Assembly (NCBI RefSeq): GCF_900099685.1
Contig: NZ_FNDW01000003.1
Location: 124,001-188,000 of the forward strand
Direction: 5' to 3'
From: Chryseobacterium taeanense
GTDB taxonomy: Bacteria; Bacteroidota; Bacteroidia; Flavobacteriales; Weeksellaceae
Length of the DNA stretch: 64,000 nucleotides
Below are positions 55,899 to 64,000 of the stretch, in pieces. Numbering within the stretch: position 1 is the stretch's first letter; every line of letters starts with the position of its first letter. The notes below the pieces were generated by a model. The model did not search any database. It had not been told where the DNA came from and worked only from the letters and a program-made list of their open reading frames with translations. A program made the translations under genes and the position numbers.

Positions 55899-56318
55899 AT
55901 GAAAAAAGGAATTTTCATAGCAGTTGCAACAATATCACTGTCAGTAATAAGTTGCAAAAAAAGTGAGAGCGGAAATAAAAATGTTTTAAAATCAGACAGT
56001 TCGGAAGTGATATTAGCAGATAACGGGAAAGTAGATTCCACTGTTCAGTATCAAACTGATGTGAATGGAAAAAAATATATAAAAACAGATTACGTTTACA
56101 AAGCTACCGACGGAAGCCTGGTAAAAGTAGTTTTTAATTATGAAGAAAAAACCATGAGTGTAAGAAGCAACAACAAGACTTTTATCTTGAATAAGGTAGA
56201 ATCTACGGGAAATGAAACGACGTATGAAAAAATGGATATGAAAGCCACCGTAAAAGGTGACAGTTTGATTTTAGACCAGGGAAATAATATCATCCAACTT
56301 GTAAAGACAAAAATTTAA
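55899..56318 (+). CDS. small lipoprotein, unknown function
   Basis: I start at the ATG at 55899 (139 residues), which gives a lipoprotein signal ending SLSVISC; the upstream in-frame start at 55821 adds a non-signal extension. The mature part is charged and beta-rich (KKYIKTDYVYKATDGSLVKV, TYEKMDMKATVKGDSLILD). No recognised domain. It is monocistronic, divergent from the response regulator gene, with a strong terminator shared with rplQ. Confidence 0.72.
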   Translation: MKKGIFIAVATISLSVISCKKSESGNKNVLKSDSSEVILADNGKVDSTVQYQTDVNGKKYIKTDYVYKATDGSLVKVVFNYEEKTMSVRSNNKTFILNKVESTGNETTYEKMDMKATVKGDSLILDQGNNIIQLVKTKI

Positions 56319-56324
56319 ACATAA

Positions 56325-56354
56325 AAAAACCGTTCAGCAATCTGAACGGTTTTT
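56325..56354. terminator. bidirectional terminator (lipoprotein gene / rplQ)
   Basis: AAAAACCGTTCAG / CTGAACGGTTTTT, a 13-bp perfect stem with a CAAT loop. Confidence 0.92.
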
Positions 56355-56374
56355 CTTTTATATCTGAATGAATA

Positions 56375-56899
56375 TTATTCTTCAGTTTTTTCCTCTGCAG
56401 AATCAGCAGCTTCAGCCGTTGGCTCAGCAGCCTTTTCTTCTACTACAGGAGCTTCAGCAACCACAGCTTCTTTTTTAGCTGTTGTAGATCTTCTGCTTCT
56501 TCTTGTAGCTTTTTTCTCTTCAGCATTAGGATTGTAAAGCTCATTGAAGTCTACCAATTCGATAAGAGCAGTATCAGCAGCATCACCTGGTCTGAAACCT
56601 GTTTTGATGATTCTTGTATAACCACCGTTTCTCTCAGCGATTTTAGGTGCTACAGTTCTGAACAATTCAGCAACTGCTTCTTTATTTTGAAGATATGAAA
56701 AAACAATTCTTCTGTTGTGTGTAGTATCTTCTTTTGCTTTTGTTAATAGAGGCTCAACATATACTCTTAAAGCTTTAGCTTTAGCAACAGTAGTGTTGAT
56801 TCTTTTATGCTCAATTAGAGAACAAGCCATATTAGAAAGTAAAGCACTTCTGTGAGAAGCTGTTCTTCCTAAGTGATTGAATTTTTTACCGTGTCTCAT
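56375..56899 (-). CDS. rplQ: 50S ribosomal protein L17
   Basis: A 174-residue L17. The first ~115 residues are typical ([40 protein letters not shown]). The last ~55 residues are an Ala/Glu/Lys-rich extension ([20 protein letters not shown]), commonly seen in Bacteroidota. Last gene of the ribosomal operon, 6 bases after rpoA. Confidence 0.97.
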   Translation of the reverse strand: MRHGKKFNHLGRTASHRSALLSNMACSLIEHKRINTTVAKAKALRVYVEPLLTKAKEDTTHNRRIVFSYLQNKEAVAELFRTVAPKIAERNGGYTRIIKTGFRPGDAADTALIELVDFNELYNPNAEEKKATRRSRRSTTAKKEAVVAEAPVVEEKAAEPTAEAADSAEEKTEE

Positions 56900-56905
56900 T
56901 ATTAA

Positions 56906-57901
56906 TTATTTATCAGCGTCTAACTTATATTTTGCAACGTCGAAACCGAAGTTAAGACCTTTTGAATGCACTAATTCTTCTAGTTCTGTCAAAGATTTTT
57001 TACCAAAATTTCTGAATTTCATCAAATCAGACTTACTGTAAGAAACCAATTCTCCAAGTGTTTCAACTTCAGCCGCTTTCAGACAGTTCAAGGCTCTTAC
57101 GGAAAGATCCATATCTGCTAATTTAGACTTAAGGAGTTGTCTTGTATGAAGAGTTTCTTCATCGTATTGGATAGATGCTTTTACAGCTTCCGTTTCAAGG
57201 GTGATTCTCTCATCAGAGAACAACATGAAATGATAAATTAATATCTTAGAAGCTTCTGTTAAAGCATTCTGAGGACTGATAGATCCGTCAGTTTCTATAT
57301 CTAATACAAGTTTTTCGTAGTCTGTTTTTTGCTCTACACGATAATTTTCAATGCTATACTGTACTTTCTTGATTGGCGTAAAAATAGAGTCAATAGCAAT
57401 AGTACCTACAGGTGCATTGTTCGACTTATTTTGTTCAGAAGGCACATACCCTCTTCCTTTTTCTATATTGAAAGTAATTTCGAAAGTTACATCATTGTTT
57501 AGGTTACAAATCACTAAATCCGGGTTTAATACCTCAAATCCGTTGATAGATTTACCTAAATCACCAGCAGTAATAATCGTTTGCCCCGAAACTTTAGCAA
57601 CAACCTGCTCATTAGACTGGTTTTCTGCCGTAGCTTTTAATCTTACCTGCTTAAGGTTAAGGATAATTTCGGTAACATCTTCGATTACTCCTGGAATAGT
57701 TGAAAATTCGTGCTCTACACCTTCTATTTTGATAGATGAAATAGCGTATCCTTCCAGAGAAGAAAGCAACACTCTTCTCAAAGCATTACCGATTGTAAGC
57801 CCGAAACCTGGTTCTAGTGGTCTGAATTCAAACTGACCTCTAAAATCATCAGAGTTAAGTAAAATTACTTTATCGGGTTTTATGAATTGTAAAATTGCCA
57901 T
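56906..57901 (-). CDS. rpoA: DNA-directed RNA polymerase subunit alpha
   Basis: A 331-residue alpha subunit: N-terminal dimerisation domain ([37 protein letters not shown]) and C-terminal domain that contacts UP elements and activators ([36 protein letters not shown]). Lies between rpsD (33 bases upstream) and rplQ. Confidence 0.98.
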   Translation of the reverse strand: MAILQFIKPDKVILLNSDDFRGQFEFRPLEPGFGLTIGNALRRVLLSSLEGYAISSIKIEGVEHEFSTIPGVIEDVTEIILNLKQVRLKATAENQSNEQVVAKVSGQTIITAGDLGKSINGFEVLNPDLVICNLNNDVTFEITFNIEKGRGYVPSEQNKSNNAPVGTIAIDSIFTPIKKVQYSIENYRVEQKTDYEKLVLDIETDGSISPQNALTEASKILIYHFMLFSDERITLETEAVKASIQYDEETLHTRQLLKSKLADMDLSVRALNCLKAAEVETLGELVSYSKSDLMKFRNFGKKSLTELEELVHSKGLNFGFDVAKYKLDADK

Positions 57902-57934
57902 ATTATTGGGTTGAGCAAAAATTTGATTAAAAAA

Positions 57935-58543
57935 TTATTTAGAGTAAAGTTCGACGATAAGCTGTTCCTTGATGTCTTCCGGAATTTGGATTCTCTCAGG
58001 AGCAGAAACGAAAGTACCTTCTTTCTTCTCATCGTTGAATTGTAACCACTCATAATTTGCTTTAGAAGCTAATGCGTTTGTAACAACTTCAAGAGATTTA
58101 GATTTCTCTCTTACAGCGATTACGTCACCTGCTTTTAGCAAATAAGATGGAATATTTACCAGCTCTCCGTTCACAGTAATGTGTCTGTGAGAAACAAGCT
58201 GTCTAGCAGCAGATCTTGTTTTAGCAAAACCTAATCTGTACACTACATTATCCAATCTAGATTCGCAAAGTTGTAATAGAACTTCACCTGTTACACCTTT
58301 ACTTCTGTGTGCTTTGTCGAATAAGTTAGCAAACTGTCTTTCTAAAATACCGTAAGTATATTTAGCTTTTTGTTTTTCAGCCAACTGAACTGCATATTCA
58401 GATTTTTTAGCACCTCTTCTTTTGTTAGGACCATGTTGTCCTGGCGGTTGGTTTTTTCTCTTTTCGAAGTTTTTGTCATCTCCGTAGATTGCAGCACCAA
58501 ACTTTCTCGCAATCTTAGTTTTAGGACCAATATATCTTGCCAT
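57935..58543 (-). CDS. rpsD: 30S ribosomal protein S4
   Basis: A 202-residue S4, primary 16S rRNA-binding assembly protein. [16 protein letters not shown] start, S4 domain [20 protein letters not shown] and [20 protein letters not shown]. Normal position downstream of rpsK. Confidence 0.98.
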   Translation of the reverse strand: MARYIGPKTKIARKFGAAIYGDDKNFEKRKNQPPGQHGPNKRRGAKKSEYAVQLAEKQKAKYTYGILERQFANLFDKAHRSKGVTGEVLLQLCESRLDNVVYRLGFAKTRSAARQLVSHRHITVNGELVNIPSYLLKAGDVIAVREKSKSLEVVTNALASKANYEWLQFNDEKKEGTFVSAPERIQIPEDIKEQLIVELYSK

Positions 58544-58562
58544 AATGGATAAATTCTAAAAA

Positions 58563-58952
58563 TTAAACTCTTCTTCTTTTTGGTGGTCTACATCCATTGT
58601 GCGGCATAGGTGTCACATCAATGATTTCGCTAACTTCAATTCCTGAATTGTGAATAGATCTGATCGCAGATTCTCTACCTGCACCAGGACCTTTTACAAA
58701 CACCTTTACTCTTCTTAATCCAGCTTCGTGAGCTACAGCAGAGCAATTTTCAGCTGCCATCTGAGCAGCAAATGGAGTATTCTTTTTAGAACCTCTGAAA
58801 CCCATTTTACCGGCAGAAGCCCAAGAGATAACCTCTCCGTTTTTATTTGTTAAAGAAATGATGATGTTATTGAAAGAAGCCTGAATATGAGCTTCACCAA
58901 TAGCTTCAACTTTTACTTTTCTTTTCTTAACTACTTTAGTTTGTTTTGCCAT
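58563..58952 (-). CDS. rpsK: 30S ribosomal protein S11
   Basis: A 129-residue S11 with [33 protein letters not shown] and [18 protein letters not shown] at the C-terminus. Lies 12 bases downstream of rpsM. Confidence 0.98.
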   Translation of the reverse strand: MAKQTKVVKKRKVKVEAIGEAHIQASFNNIIISLTNKNGEVISWASAGKMGFRGSKKNTPFAAQMAAENCSAVAHEAGLRRVKVFVKGPGAGRESAIRSIHNSGIEVSEIIDVTPMPHNGCRPPKRRRV

Positions 58953-58964
58953 AATTCCTAACGA

Positions 58965-59342
58965 TTATTTACTAGCTTTTTTCTTGTTAGCAACAGTTTT
59001 TCTCTTTCCTTTTCGGGTTCTAGAGTTGTTTTTCGTTCTCTGGCCTCTTAAAGGTAATCCAAGTCTGTGACGTATTCCTCGTTGGCATCCTATGTCCATT
59101 AATCGCTTAATGTTCAATTGCACTTCAGATCTTAGTTCCCCTTCTACTTTAATGTTTTCAGAGATATAGTTTCTGATTGCAGCCAATTCATCGTCATTCC
59201 ATTCGTTGACTTTCTTGTCTTCGCTGATACCGGCAGCTTTAAGGATTTCTGAAGAAGTACTTCTTCCAATTCCGTAGATGTAAGTTAAACCGATAACACC
59301 TCTTTTGTTTTTTGGTAAATCAATACCTGAAATTCTCGCCAT
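58965..59342 (-). CDS. rpsM: 30S ribosomal protein S13
   Basis: A 125-residue S13: [36 protein letters not shown] and [20 protein letters not shown]. It contacts the subunit bridge and P-site tRNA. Confidence 0.98.
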   Translation of the reverse strand: MARISGIDLPKNKRGVIGLTYIYGIGRSTSSEILKAAGISEDKKVNEWNDDELAAIRNYISENIKVEGELRSEVQLNIKRLMDIGCQRGIRHRLGLPLRGQRTKNNSRTRKGKRKTVANKKKASK

Positions 59343-59351
59343 AATTTAATG

Positions 59352-59468
59352 TTAGCCTTGTCTTTGTTTAAATTTTGGGTTCTTCTTGTTGATTACGAAT
59401 AGTACACCTTTTCTGCGTACGATTTTGCAATCAGCGCTTCTTTTTTTAATTGATGCTCTTACTTTCAT
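59352..59468 (-). CDS. rpmJ: 50S ribosomal protein L36
   Basis: A 38-residue [23 protein letters not shown] through FKQRQG, the conserved L36 pattern. It carries only one of the zinc-ribbon cysteines (Cys14), so this is a zinc-free type. Nine bases separate it from rpsM. Confidence 0.95.
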   Translation of the reverse strand: MKVRASIKKRSADCKIVRRKGVLFVINKKNPKFKQRQG

Positions 59469-59496
59469 TTGAAAATATTTATCTTTTTTAACAATA

Positions 59497-59524
59497 GCCA
59501 AATGAAACACATGTTCCATTTGGC
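59497..59524. other. hairpin between infA and rpmJ
   Basis: GCCAAATGAAACA pairs with TGTTCCATTTGGC (13-base arms, one mismatch). No T run follows, so it is not a simple terminator; it may regulate translation or RNA processing in the operon. Confidence 0.55.
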
Positions 59525-59544
59525 AGATTGTTTTTTATATCTAA

Positions 59545-59760
59545 TTAATATCTAAATGTAATTCTCCCTTTCGACAAATCGTAAGGAGACATTTCTAATT
59601 TTACCTTATCACCAGGTAATAATTTAATATAATGCATACGCATTTTACCAGAGATATGAGCAATAAGAACATGCCCATTTTCCAGTTCAACACGGAACTG
59701 AGCGTTCGAAAGTGCTTCCGTAATAACGCCGTCCTGTTCAATATGTTTTTGTTTTGCCAT
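59545..59760 (-). CDS. infA: translation initiation factor IF-1
   Basis: A 71-residue IF-1, an OB-fold protein binding the A site during initiation: [53 protein letters not shown]. Four bases after secY; cotranscription is certain. Confidence 0.98.
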   Translation of the reverse strand: MAKQKHIEQDGVITEALSNAQFRVELENGHVLIAHISGKMRMHYIKLLPGDKVKLEMSPYDLSKGRITFRY

Positions 59761-59763
59761 AAA

Positions 59764-61143
59764 TTAATATCCAGTCGTTCTTGATAATTTAGACTGCATT
59801 AAGCCATCATAATGATGGTTCAGCAGATAGGTATTAATCTGTTGAACAGTATCTAAAATTACTCCCACCATAATCAATAGTGACGTTCCCCCGAAAAATA
59901 AGGCGAACGCATCTGTCTGAACAAAGCTTCCGTGTACAATTGCCGGAAGGACTGCAAAGATAGATAAAAAAATTGCACCTGGCAAGGTAATTTTTGATAA
60001 AATATCATCTAAATAATCAGCCGTCTCTTTTCCTGGTCTTACCTTCGGTACTAAACCTCCATTTCTCTTCAAATCATCAGCCATCTGGTTTACCGGAATT
60101 GTAATTGCAGTATAGAAAAACGAGAAGATAATAATCAATAGAGCGAACAATACATTGTACTGCCAGCTAAAAACATTCTTGAAGCCAGCAAGAAAAGTGT
60201 TAGATTCATCTACTTTAGTCAATAATCCCGGTACGAACATCAATGCCTGAGCAAAGATGATCGGCATTACACCGGCAGCATTTACTTTCAATGGAATCCA
60301 CTGTCTTGCTCCTTGCATTAGATTTCTGTTTACACCTCCTCTTGCCTGAGCTCTGCTTACATACTGGATAGGGATTTTTCTTACAGCAACGGACAATACC
60401 ACCGCTAAAAGAACCACTACCATCCAGAAAATTACTTCAATAAGGATCATGATAGACCCCATTCCTCCTTTTCCGTTCTGAACTGCTATTTCCTGTACGA
60501 ATGCCTCTGGTAATCTTGAAAGAATCCCCACCATAATAAGGATAGAGATACCATTTCCGATACCTTTGTCGGTGATTTTTTCACCCAACCACATTGCGAA
60601 CACTGAACCGGCAACCAAAATAACAATACTTGGCAACCAGAACATGATAGAATTTGGCTCTACATAATAAGCAGATGAGAACTGAGCATACGGTAAGAAC
60701 AATTGAGTAATAGAAGTTAAATAAGAAGGTGCCTGTACAAGACAAACTCCGATTGTTAACCATCTAGTTATCTGATTCAATGTATTTCTACCTGACTCTC
60801 CATCTTTCTGAAGCTTCTGAAGATAAGGAATAGCCATCCCCATCAACTGAACAATAATAGAAGCAGAAATATAAGGCATGATCCCTAACGCCATTACGGA
60901 AGCGTGGCTGAAAGCTCCTCCCGTAAACGACGAAAGCAAGCCAAGGAGACCTGCTCCTTGCTTGTTACCGCCTTGATTTTTATAATGCTCTAAGAGATCT
61001 CCCACTTCTGCAAGGTTAATTGCAGGTAGAGAGATATAAGATGCGAATCTATACACAAGGATAATTCCTAAAGTAAAGATAATTTTATCTCTAAGTTCTT
61101 TAAGACTCCAAATATTTTTGAGGGTTTGTATAAATTCTTTCAT
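59764..61143 (-). CDS. secY: protein translocase subunit SecY
   Basis: A 459-residue inner-membrane SecY, the channel of Sec export, with about ten membrane helices (IIFTLGIILVYRFASYISLP at the N-terminus, VRPGKETADYLDDILSKITL near the C-terminal cytosolic loop). Normal place between rplO and infA. Confidence 0.97.
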   Translation of the reverse strand: MKEFIQTLKNIWSLKELRDKIIFTLGIILVYRFASYISLPAINLAEVGDLLEHYKNQGGNKQGAGLLGLLSSFTGGAFSHASVMALGIMPYISASIIVQLMGMAIPYLQKLQKDGESGRNTLNQITRWLTIGVCLVQAPSYLTSITQLFLPYAQFSSAYYVEPNSIMFWLPSIVILVAGSVFAMWLGEKITDKGIGNGISILIMVGILSRLPEAFVQEIAVQNGKGGMGSIMILIEVIFWMVVVLLAVVLSVAVRKIPIQYVSRAQARGGVNRNLMQGARQWIPLKVNAAGVMPIIFAQALMFVPGLLTKVDESNTFLAGFKNVFSWQYNVLFALLIIIFSFFYTAITIPVNQMADDLKRNGGLVPKVRPGKETADYLDDILSKITLPGAIFLSIFAVLPAIVHGSFVQTDAFALFFGGTSLLIMVGVILDTVQQINTYLLNHHYDGLMQSKLSRTTGY

Positions 61144-61152
61144 TAGTAATTA

Positions 61153-61602
61153 TTATAAGGTAATTGCTTTTCCACCTGCTTTAGCGATAAGCTCTTCAGC
61201 AGATTTAGTGAATTTGTCAGCAGAGATTGAAACCGCAGATTTCAATTCTCCTCTACCCATAATTTTCACTAATTCGTTTTTAGTAATTAAACCGTTTTCA
61301 ATCATAACTTCTCTTGTAATATCTCCTGTGATAGATTTATTCTCAATTAAAGTCTGGATTGTATCAAGGTTAATTCCTCTAAACTCTTTTCTGTTTACGT
61401 TTTTAAAACCGAATTTCGGTAATCTTCTTTGTAAAGGCATCTGACCTCCTTCAAAACCGATCTTCTGAGAATATCCGGCTCTTGATTTCTGTCCTTTGTG
61501 ACCTTTTGTAGAAGTACCTCCTTTTCCAGTACCCTGACCTCTACCAATTCTTTTTGAATTGAAAGTAGATCCTGCAGCTGGCTTTATGTTGTTTAAATTC
61601 AT
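61153..61602 (-). CDS. rplO: 50S ribosomal protein L15
   Basis: A 149-residue L15: the Gly-rich N-terminus GRGQGTGKGGTSTKGHKGQK and the C-terminal DKFTKSAEELIAKAGG are typical. 9 bases upstream of secY. Confidence 0.97.
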   Translation of the reverse strand: MNLNNIKPAAGSTFNSKRIGRGQGTGKGGTSTKGHKGQKSRAGYSQKIGFEGGQMPLQRRLPKFGFKNVNRKEFRGINLDTIQTLIENKSITGDITREVMIENGLITKNELVKIMGRGELKSAVSISADKFTKSAEELIAKAGGKAITL

Positions 61603-61632
61603 TTTTTTATTGATTTAAAGATTAAATAAATT

Positions 61633-61696
61633 AAAGATTAAAAAATTCCGACTAAAATAGAAAGAATATTTTAATCTTTTAATCTTTGAATTTTTT
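61633..61696. repeat. AAGATTA-type inverted repeat between rplO and rpmD
   Basis: TTAAAGATTAAAAAATTC (61633-61650) is followed by inverse copies (GAATATTTTAATC, TTTTAATCTTTGAATT) up to 61696. The 96-base intergenic gap inside the ribosomal operon holds no gene. Similar sequence occurs at 46516-46552. Confidence 0.5.
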
Positions 61697-61698
61697 AA

Positions 61699-61875
61699 TT
61701 ATTTCTGAACTTCAAGTAAGTGACTAACTGCAGCTATCATTCCTAAGATAGAAGGAGTAGCTTCGTGTTCTACAACTTGATGAAGTTTCTTTAGTCCTAA
61801 TGCTTCAAGCGTTCTCTTTTGGGTTTTTGTTCTTCCAATAGCGCTTCTTACTTGCTTTACTTTGATTGTTGCCAT
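61699..61875 (-). CDS. rpmD: 50S ribosomal protein L30
   Basis: A 58-residue ORF: ATIKVKQVRSAIGRTKTQKR, TLEALGLKKLHQVVEHEATP and a helical end. Complete L30, 11 bases downstream of rpsE. Confidence 0.95.
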   Translation of the reverse strand: MATIKVKQVRSAIGRTKTQKRTLEALGLKKLHQVVEHEATPSILGMIAAVSHLLEVQK

Positions 61876-61886
61876 TGTTTTATATA

Positions 61887-62408
61887 TTAACCGTTAAACA
61901 CTTTACTTAGAGAAACTCCTCTCATTCTAGCGATCTCTTCAGGTCTTCTGATATCCAATAACGCTTTGAAAGTAGCTTTCACTACGTTGTGAGGGTTAGA
62001 AGATCCTTTAGATTTTGAAAGGATATCGTGGATACCAGCAGACTCCAATACCGCTCTTACCGCACCTCCGGCGATAAGCCCTGTACCGTGAGAAGCAGGT
62101 CTCAAGAAGATATCTGCACCTCCGTATCTTGCAGTCGTTTGGTGAGGAATTGTGTGGTTCATTACAGGAACTTTCACAAGGTTTTTCTTAGCATCTTCAA
62201 CTGCTTTAGCAATTGCAGAAGCAACTTCTTTAGATTTTCCTAAACCGAAACCGATCACACCTTCTTCGTTACCTACTACAACAATAGCAGAAAATCCGAA
62301 AGCTCTACCTCCTTTAGTTACTTTTGTTACTCTATTAACAGCTACGAGACGATCTTTAAGTTCTAATCCTCCCGGTTTTACTCTTTCTATATTATCTAGT
62401 CCTAACAT
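61887..62408 (-). CDS. rpsE: 30S ribosomal protein S5
   Basis: A 173-residue S5: [40 protein letters not shown] and [19 protein letters not shown]. Conserved position between rplR and rpmD. Confidence 0.98.
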   Translation of the reverse strand: MLGLDNIERVKPGGLELKDRLVAVNRVTKVTKGGRAFGFSAIVVVGNEEGVIGFGLGKSKEVASAIAKAVEDAKKNLVKVPVMNHTIPHQTTARYGGADIFLRPASHGTGLIAGGAVRAVLESAGIHDILSKSKGSSNPHNVVKATFKALLDIRRPEEIARMRGVSLSKVFNG

Positions 62409-62427
62409 ATTTTCCGAAATTTAATGA

Positions 62428-62781
62428 TTAGAATTTAAGTCCACCTTCTCTCGCACCGTCAGCAAGAGCTTTTACTCTTCCATGATATACGAATCCGTTT
62501 CTATCAAATACAATATTTTCGATTCCTGCAGCGATAGCTTTAGCAGCGATAGCTTTACCTACAGCAGCAGAAACTTCAGTCTTAGTTCCGTTAGCCTCAA
62601 CACCTTTCTCTCTAGAAGAAGCAGAAGCTAAAGTTTTTCCACTGTTATCGTCGATTAACTGAGCGTAAATTTCCTTATTACTTTTGTATACAGATAATCT
62701 TGGCAATTCAGAAGATCCGGAGATTTTTCCTCTTACTCTTCTTTTGATTCTTATTCTTTTTTCTACTTTACTTAATGCCAT
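62428..62781 (-). CDS. rplR: 50S ribosomal protein L18
   Basis: A 117-residue L18, 5S rRNA-binding: [38 protein letters not shown] and [20 protein letters not shown]. Confidence 0.97.
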   Translation of the reverse strand: MALSKVEKRIRIKRRVRGKISGSSELPRLSVYKSNKEIYAQLIDDNSGKTLASASSREKGVEANGTKTEVSAAVGKAIAAKAIAAGIENIVFDRNGFVYHGRVKALADGAREGGLKF

Positions 62782-62796
62782 AATACTTATAATTTA

Positions 62797-63342
62797 TTAA
62801 GCAGATTTACCAGCTTTACGTCTAACAATTTCCCCTACGAATCTTACACCTTTTCCTTTGTATGGTTCAGGCTTTCTGAAAGAACGGATCTTTGCAGCTA
62901 CCATCCCTAGAAGTTGGTTGTCGTGAGACGTTAAAGTAATAATTGGGTTTTTACCTTTTTCAGTCAATGTATCTACTTTTACTTCGCTTGGAAGTTCTAA
63001 TACGATACCGTGAGAGAATCCTAAAGCTAACTCAAGTTTTTGACCTGCGTGTGAAGCTCTGTATCCTACTCCTACTAGTTCCAGTTTCTTTTCGAAACCT
63101 TGATTTACACCAACAATCATGTTGTTGATTAACGCTCTGTATAAACCGTGAAGCGCTTTGTGTTGTTTAGCATCAGATGGTCTGTTTACGTTCAGTTCAC
63201 CATCTTTCTGTTCTATAGTAATTCCACCTGTAAGCTCCTGAGAAAGTTCTCCTTTAGGACCTTTTACAGTTACTACACCGTCTTTTTCAGTGATTGTAAC
63301 TCCTGCTGGAACTGTTATAATTGCTTTACCAATTCTTGACAT
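62797..63342 (-). CDS. rplF: 50S ribosomal protein L6
   Basis: A 181-residue L6 with the two-domain pattern: MSRIGKAIITVPAGVTITEK at the N-terminus and the C-terminal PEPYKGKGVRFVGEIVRRKA. Confidence 0.98.
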   Translation of the reverse strand: MSRIGKAIITVPAGVTITEKDGVVTVKGPKGELSQELTGGITIEQKDGELNVNRPSDAKQHKALHGLYRALINNMIVGVNQGFEKKLELVGVGYRASHAGQKLELALGFSHGIVLELPSEVKVDTLTEKGKNPIITLTSHDNQLLGMVAAKIRSFRKPEPYKGKGVRFVGEIVRRKAGKSA

Positions 63343-63359
63343 TTTCCTGTGATTAAAAA

Positions 63360-63758
63360 TTAATAAACATAGCAGATTACTTCACCGCCTACTTTTTCTT
63401 CTCTAGCTTTCTTGTCAGTCATTACTCCTTTAGAAGTAGAGATGATAGAAATACCCAAACCGTTTAGTACTCTTGGAAGCTCGGCTGAACCTTTGTACTG
63501 TCTCAAACCTGGTCTAGAAGCTCTTTGGATAGACTTGATAGCAGGTTTGTTGGTTTGCTTGTCGTACTTTAAAGCGATTTTGATTGTTCCTTGAACAGCG
63601 CTATCTTCAAACTTGTAGTTTAAGATATACCCTTGATCAAATAAAATCTTAGTAATCTCCTTTTTGATTTTCGATGCAGGAATTTCCACCACTTTGTGGC
63701 CTGCGCTTTGTGCGTTCCTTACTCTTGTTAGGAAATCTGAAATTGGATCTGTTACCAT
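63360..63758 (-). CDS. rpsH: 30S ribosomal protein S8
   Basis: A 132-residue S8: TDPISDFLTRVRNAQSAGHK, RASRPGLRQYKGSAELPRVL, GLGISIISTSKGVMTDKKAR and GGEVICYVY. In E. coli S8 also represses its own operon; no site is assigned here. Confidence 0.98.
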   Translation of the reverse strand: MVTDPISDFLTRVRNAQSAGHKVVEIPASKIKKEITKILFDQGYILNYKFEDSAVQGTIKIALKYDKQTNKPAIKSIQRASRPGLRQYKGSAELPRVLNGLGISIISTSKGVMTDKKAREEKVGGEVICYVY

Positions 63759-63815
63759 TTTTCTTTTATAAATTATTGGTTAAAGAACAATCAGTATTGT
63801 AAGGACTTGAAGAGT

Positions 63816-63852
63816 AAAATATCAGACCTCAGAAACTTCGGTCTGATATTTT
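63816..63852. other. strong hairpin between rpsN and rpsH
   Basis: AAAATATCAGACC / GGTCTGATATTTT, a perfect 13-bp stem with an 11-base loop inside an unusually long (147-base) gap in the ribosomal operon. It may be an attenuator, processing site or internal terminator. Confidence 0.65.
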
Positions 63853-63905
63853 GTATCTTTAGTATCCAGACAACTTAATTGTCCCTATTTTTTAATTAGT
63901 AATTA

Positions 63906-64000
63906 TTACCAACTAGCTTTTTTAACTCCCGGGATAAGACCGTTGTTTGCCATTTCTCTGAAAGTTACTCTGGAAATACCAAACGTTCTCATGTATCCTC
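63906..64000 (-). CDS. rpsN: 30S ribosomal protein S14, 5' part outside the window
   Basis: The last 31 codons are visible: [20 protein letters not shown] followed by [10 protein letters not shown] and a stop. This is the conserved S14 C-terminus. The N-terminal part, including any zinc-binding cysteines, is beyond the right edge. Confidence 0.92.
   Translation of the reverse strand, partial: GYMRTFGISRVTFREMANNGLIPGVKKASW

Noticed and set aside
57351..57836. Forward 161-codon ORF opposite rpoA
   Set aside because: Shadow of a highly conserved gene.

Overview
The window is AT-rich chromosomal DNA from a Bacteroidota bacterium, most likely a Chryseobacterium-like member of the Weeksellaceae (Flavobacteriia). 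Support comes from type IX secretion (T9SS) C-terminal sorting domains, promoters of the Bacteroidota TAnnTTTG type, DUF6443-type Rhs proteins, an outer-membrane beta-barrel receptor, an OmpA protein with calcium-binding TSP3 repeats, a CtlX-type citrulline hydrolase, and a ribosomal operon in the order rpsN-rpsH-rplF-rplR-rpsE-rpmD-rplO-secY-infA-rpmJ-rpsM-rpsK-rpsD-rpoA-rplQ. No rRNA, tRNA or CRISPR array was seen.

Layout. 1-4.3 kb: end of a large glycosidase, a T9SS-secreted FN3 protein and an OsmC protein. 4.5-11.7 kb: a tightly packed MoxR ATPase/DUF58/DUF4350/DUF4129/membrane/SpoIIM cluster with a divergent RDD gene. 11.8-27.2 kb: mainly housekeeping genes (GNAT, LpxH-like phosphatase with a glycosyltransferase, YebC, OmpA, SmpB, an ABC-F protein, RecJ, NadD), then a TonB-receptor-like barrel, an esterase lipoprotein and a GH43-like lipidless secreted protein.

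27.2-39.4 kb is the most striking accessory region. One leftward transcription unit encodes a T9SS beta-repeat protein, a 1361-residue SpvB/TcB-like Rhs protein, and a 1171-residue DUF6443 Rhs protein with a variable C-terminal tip. Downstream is a graveyard of displaced Rhs tips: a core fragment with another toxin-like tip and its putative membrane immunity protein, two fused and decayed core copies, a toxin-tail remnant, and two more immunity-like genes. The cassette ends share a hairpin-containing sequence. This looks like a polymorphic-toxin locus that swaps its tip by recombination in the conserved core.

39.4-45.5 kb holds palindromic intergenic repeats, a 15-copy 21-bp tandem repeat, a GH16-LecA-like fusion, a repeat-lectin/PI-PLC protein (neither with a signal peptide), and a tyrosine recombinase. 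45.6-50.8 kb: two adjacent guanidine-modifying-superfamily hydrolases, a six-cysteine double-glycine-leader peptide, citrate synthase and enolase. 51-55.7 kb: a two-component regulatory operon with unknown proteins. 55.9-64 kb: a lipoprotein and the ribosomal-protein/secY/rpoA operon, which runs off the right edge.

Two genes too short for ordinary ORF lists are cysteine-rich, leader-bearing bacteriocin-like peptides (near 12.3 and 47.8 kb), each with six cysteines.
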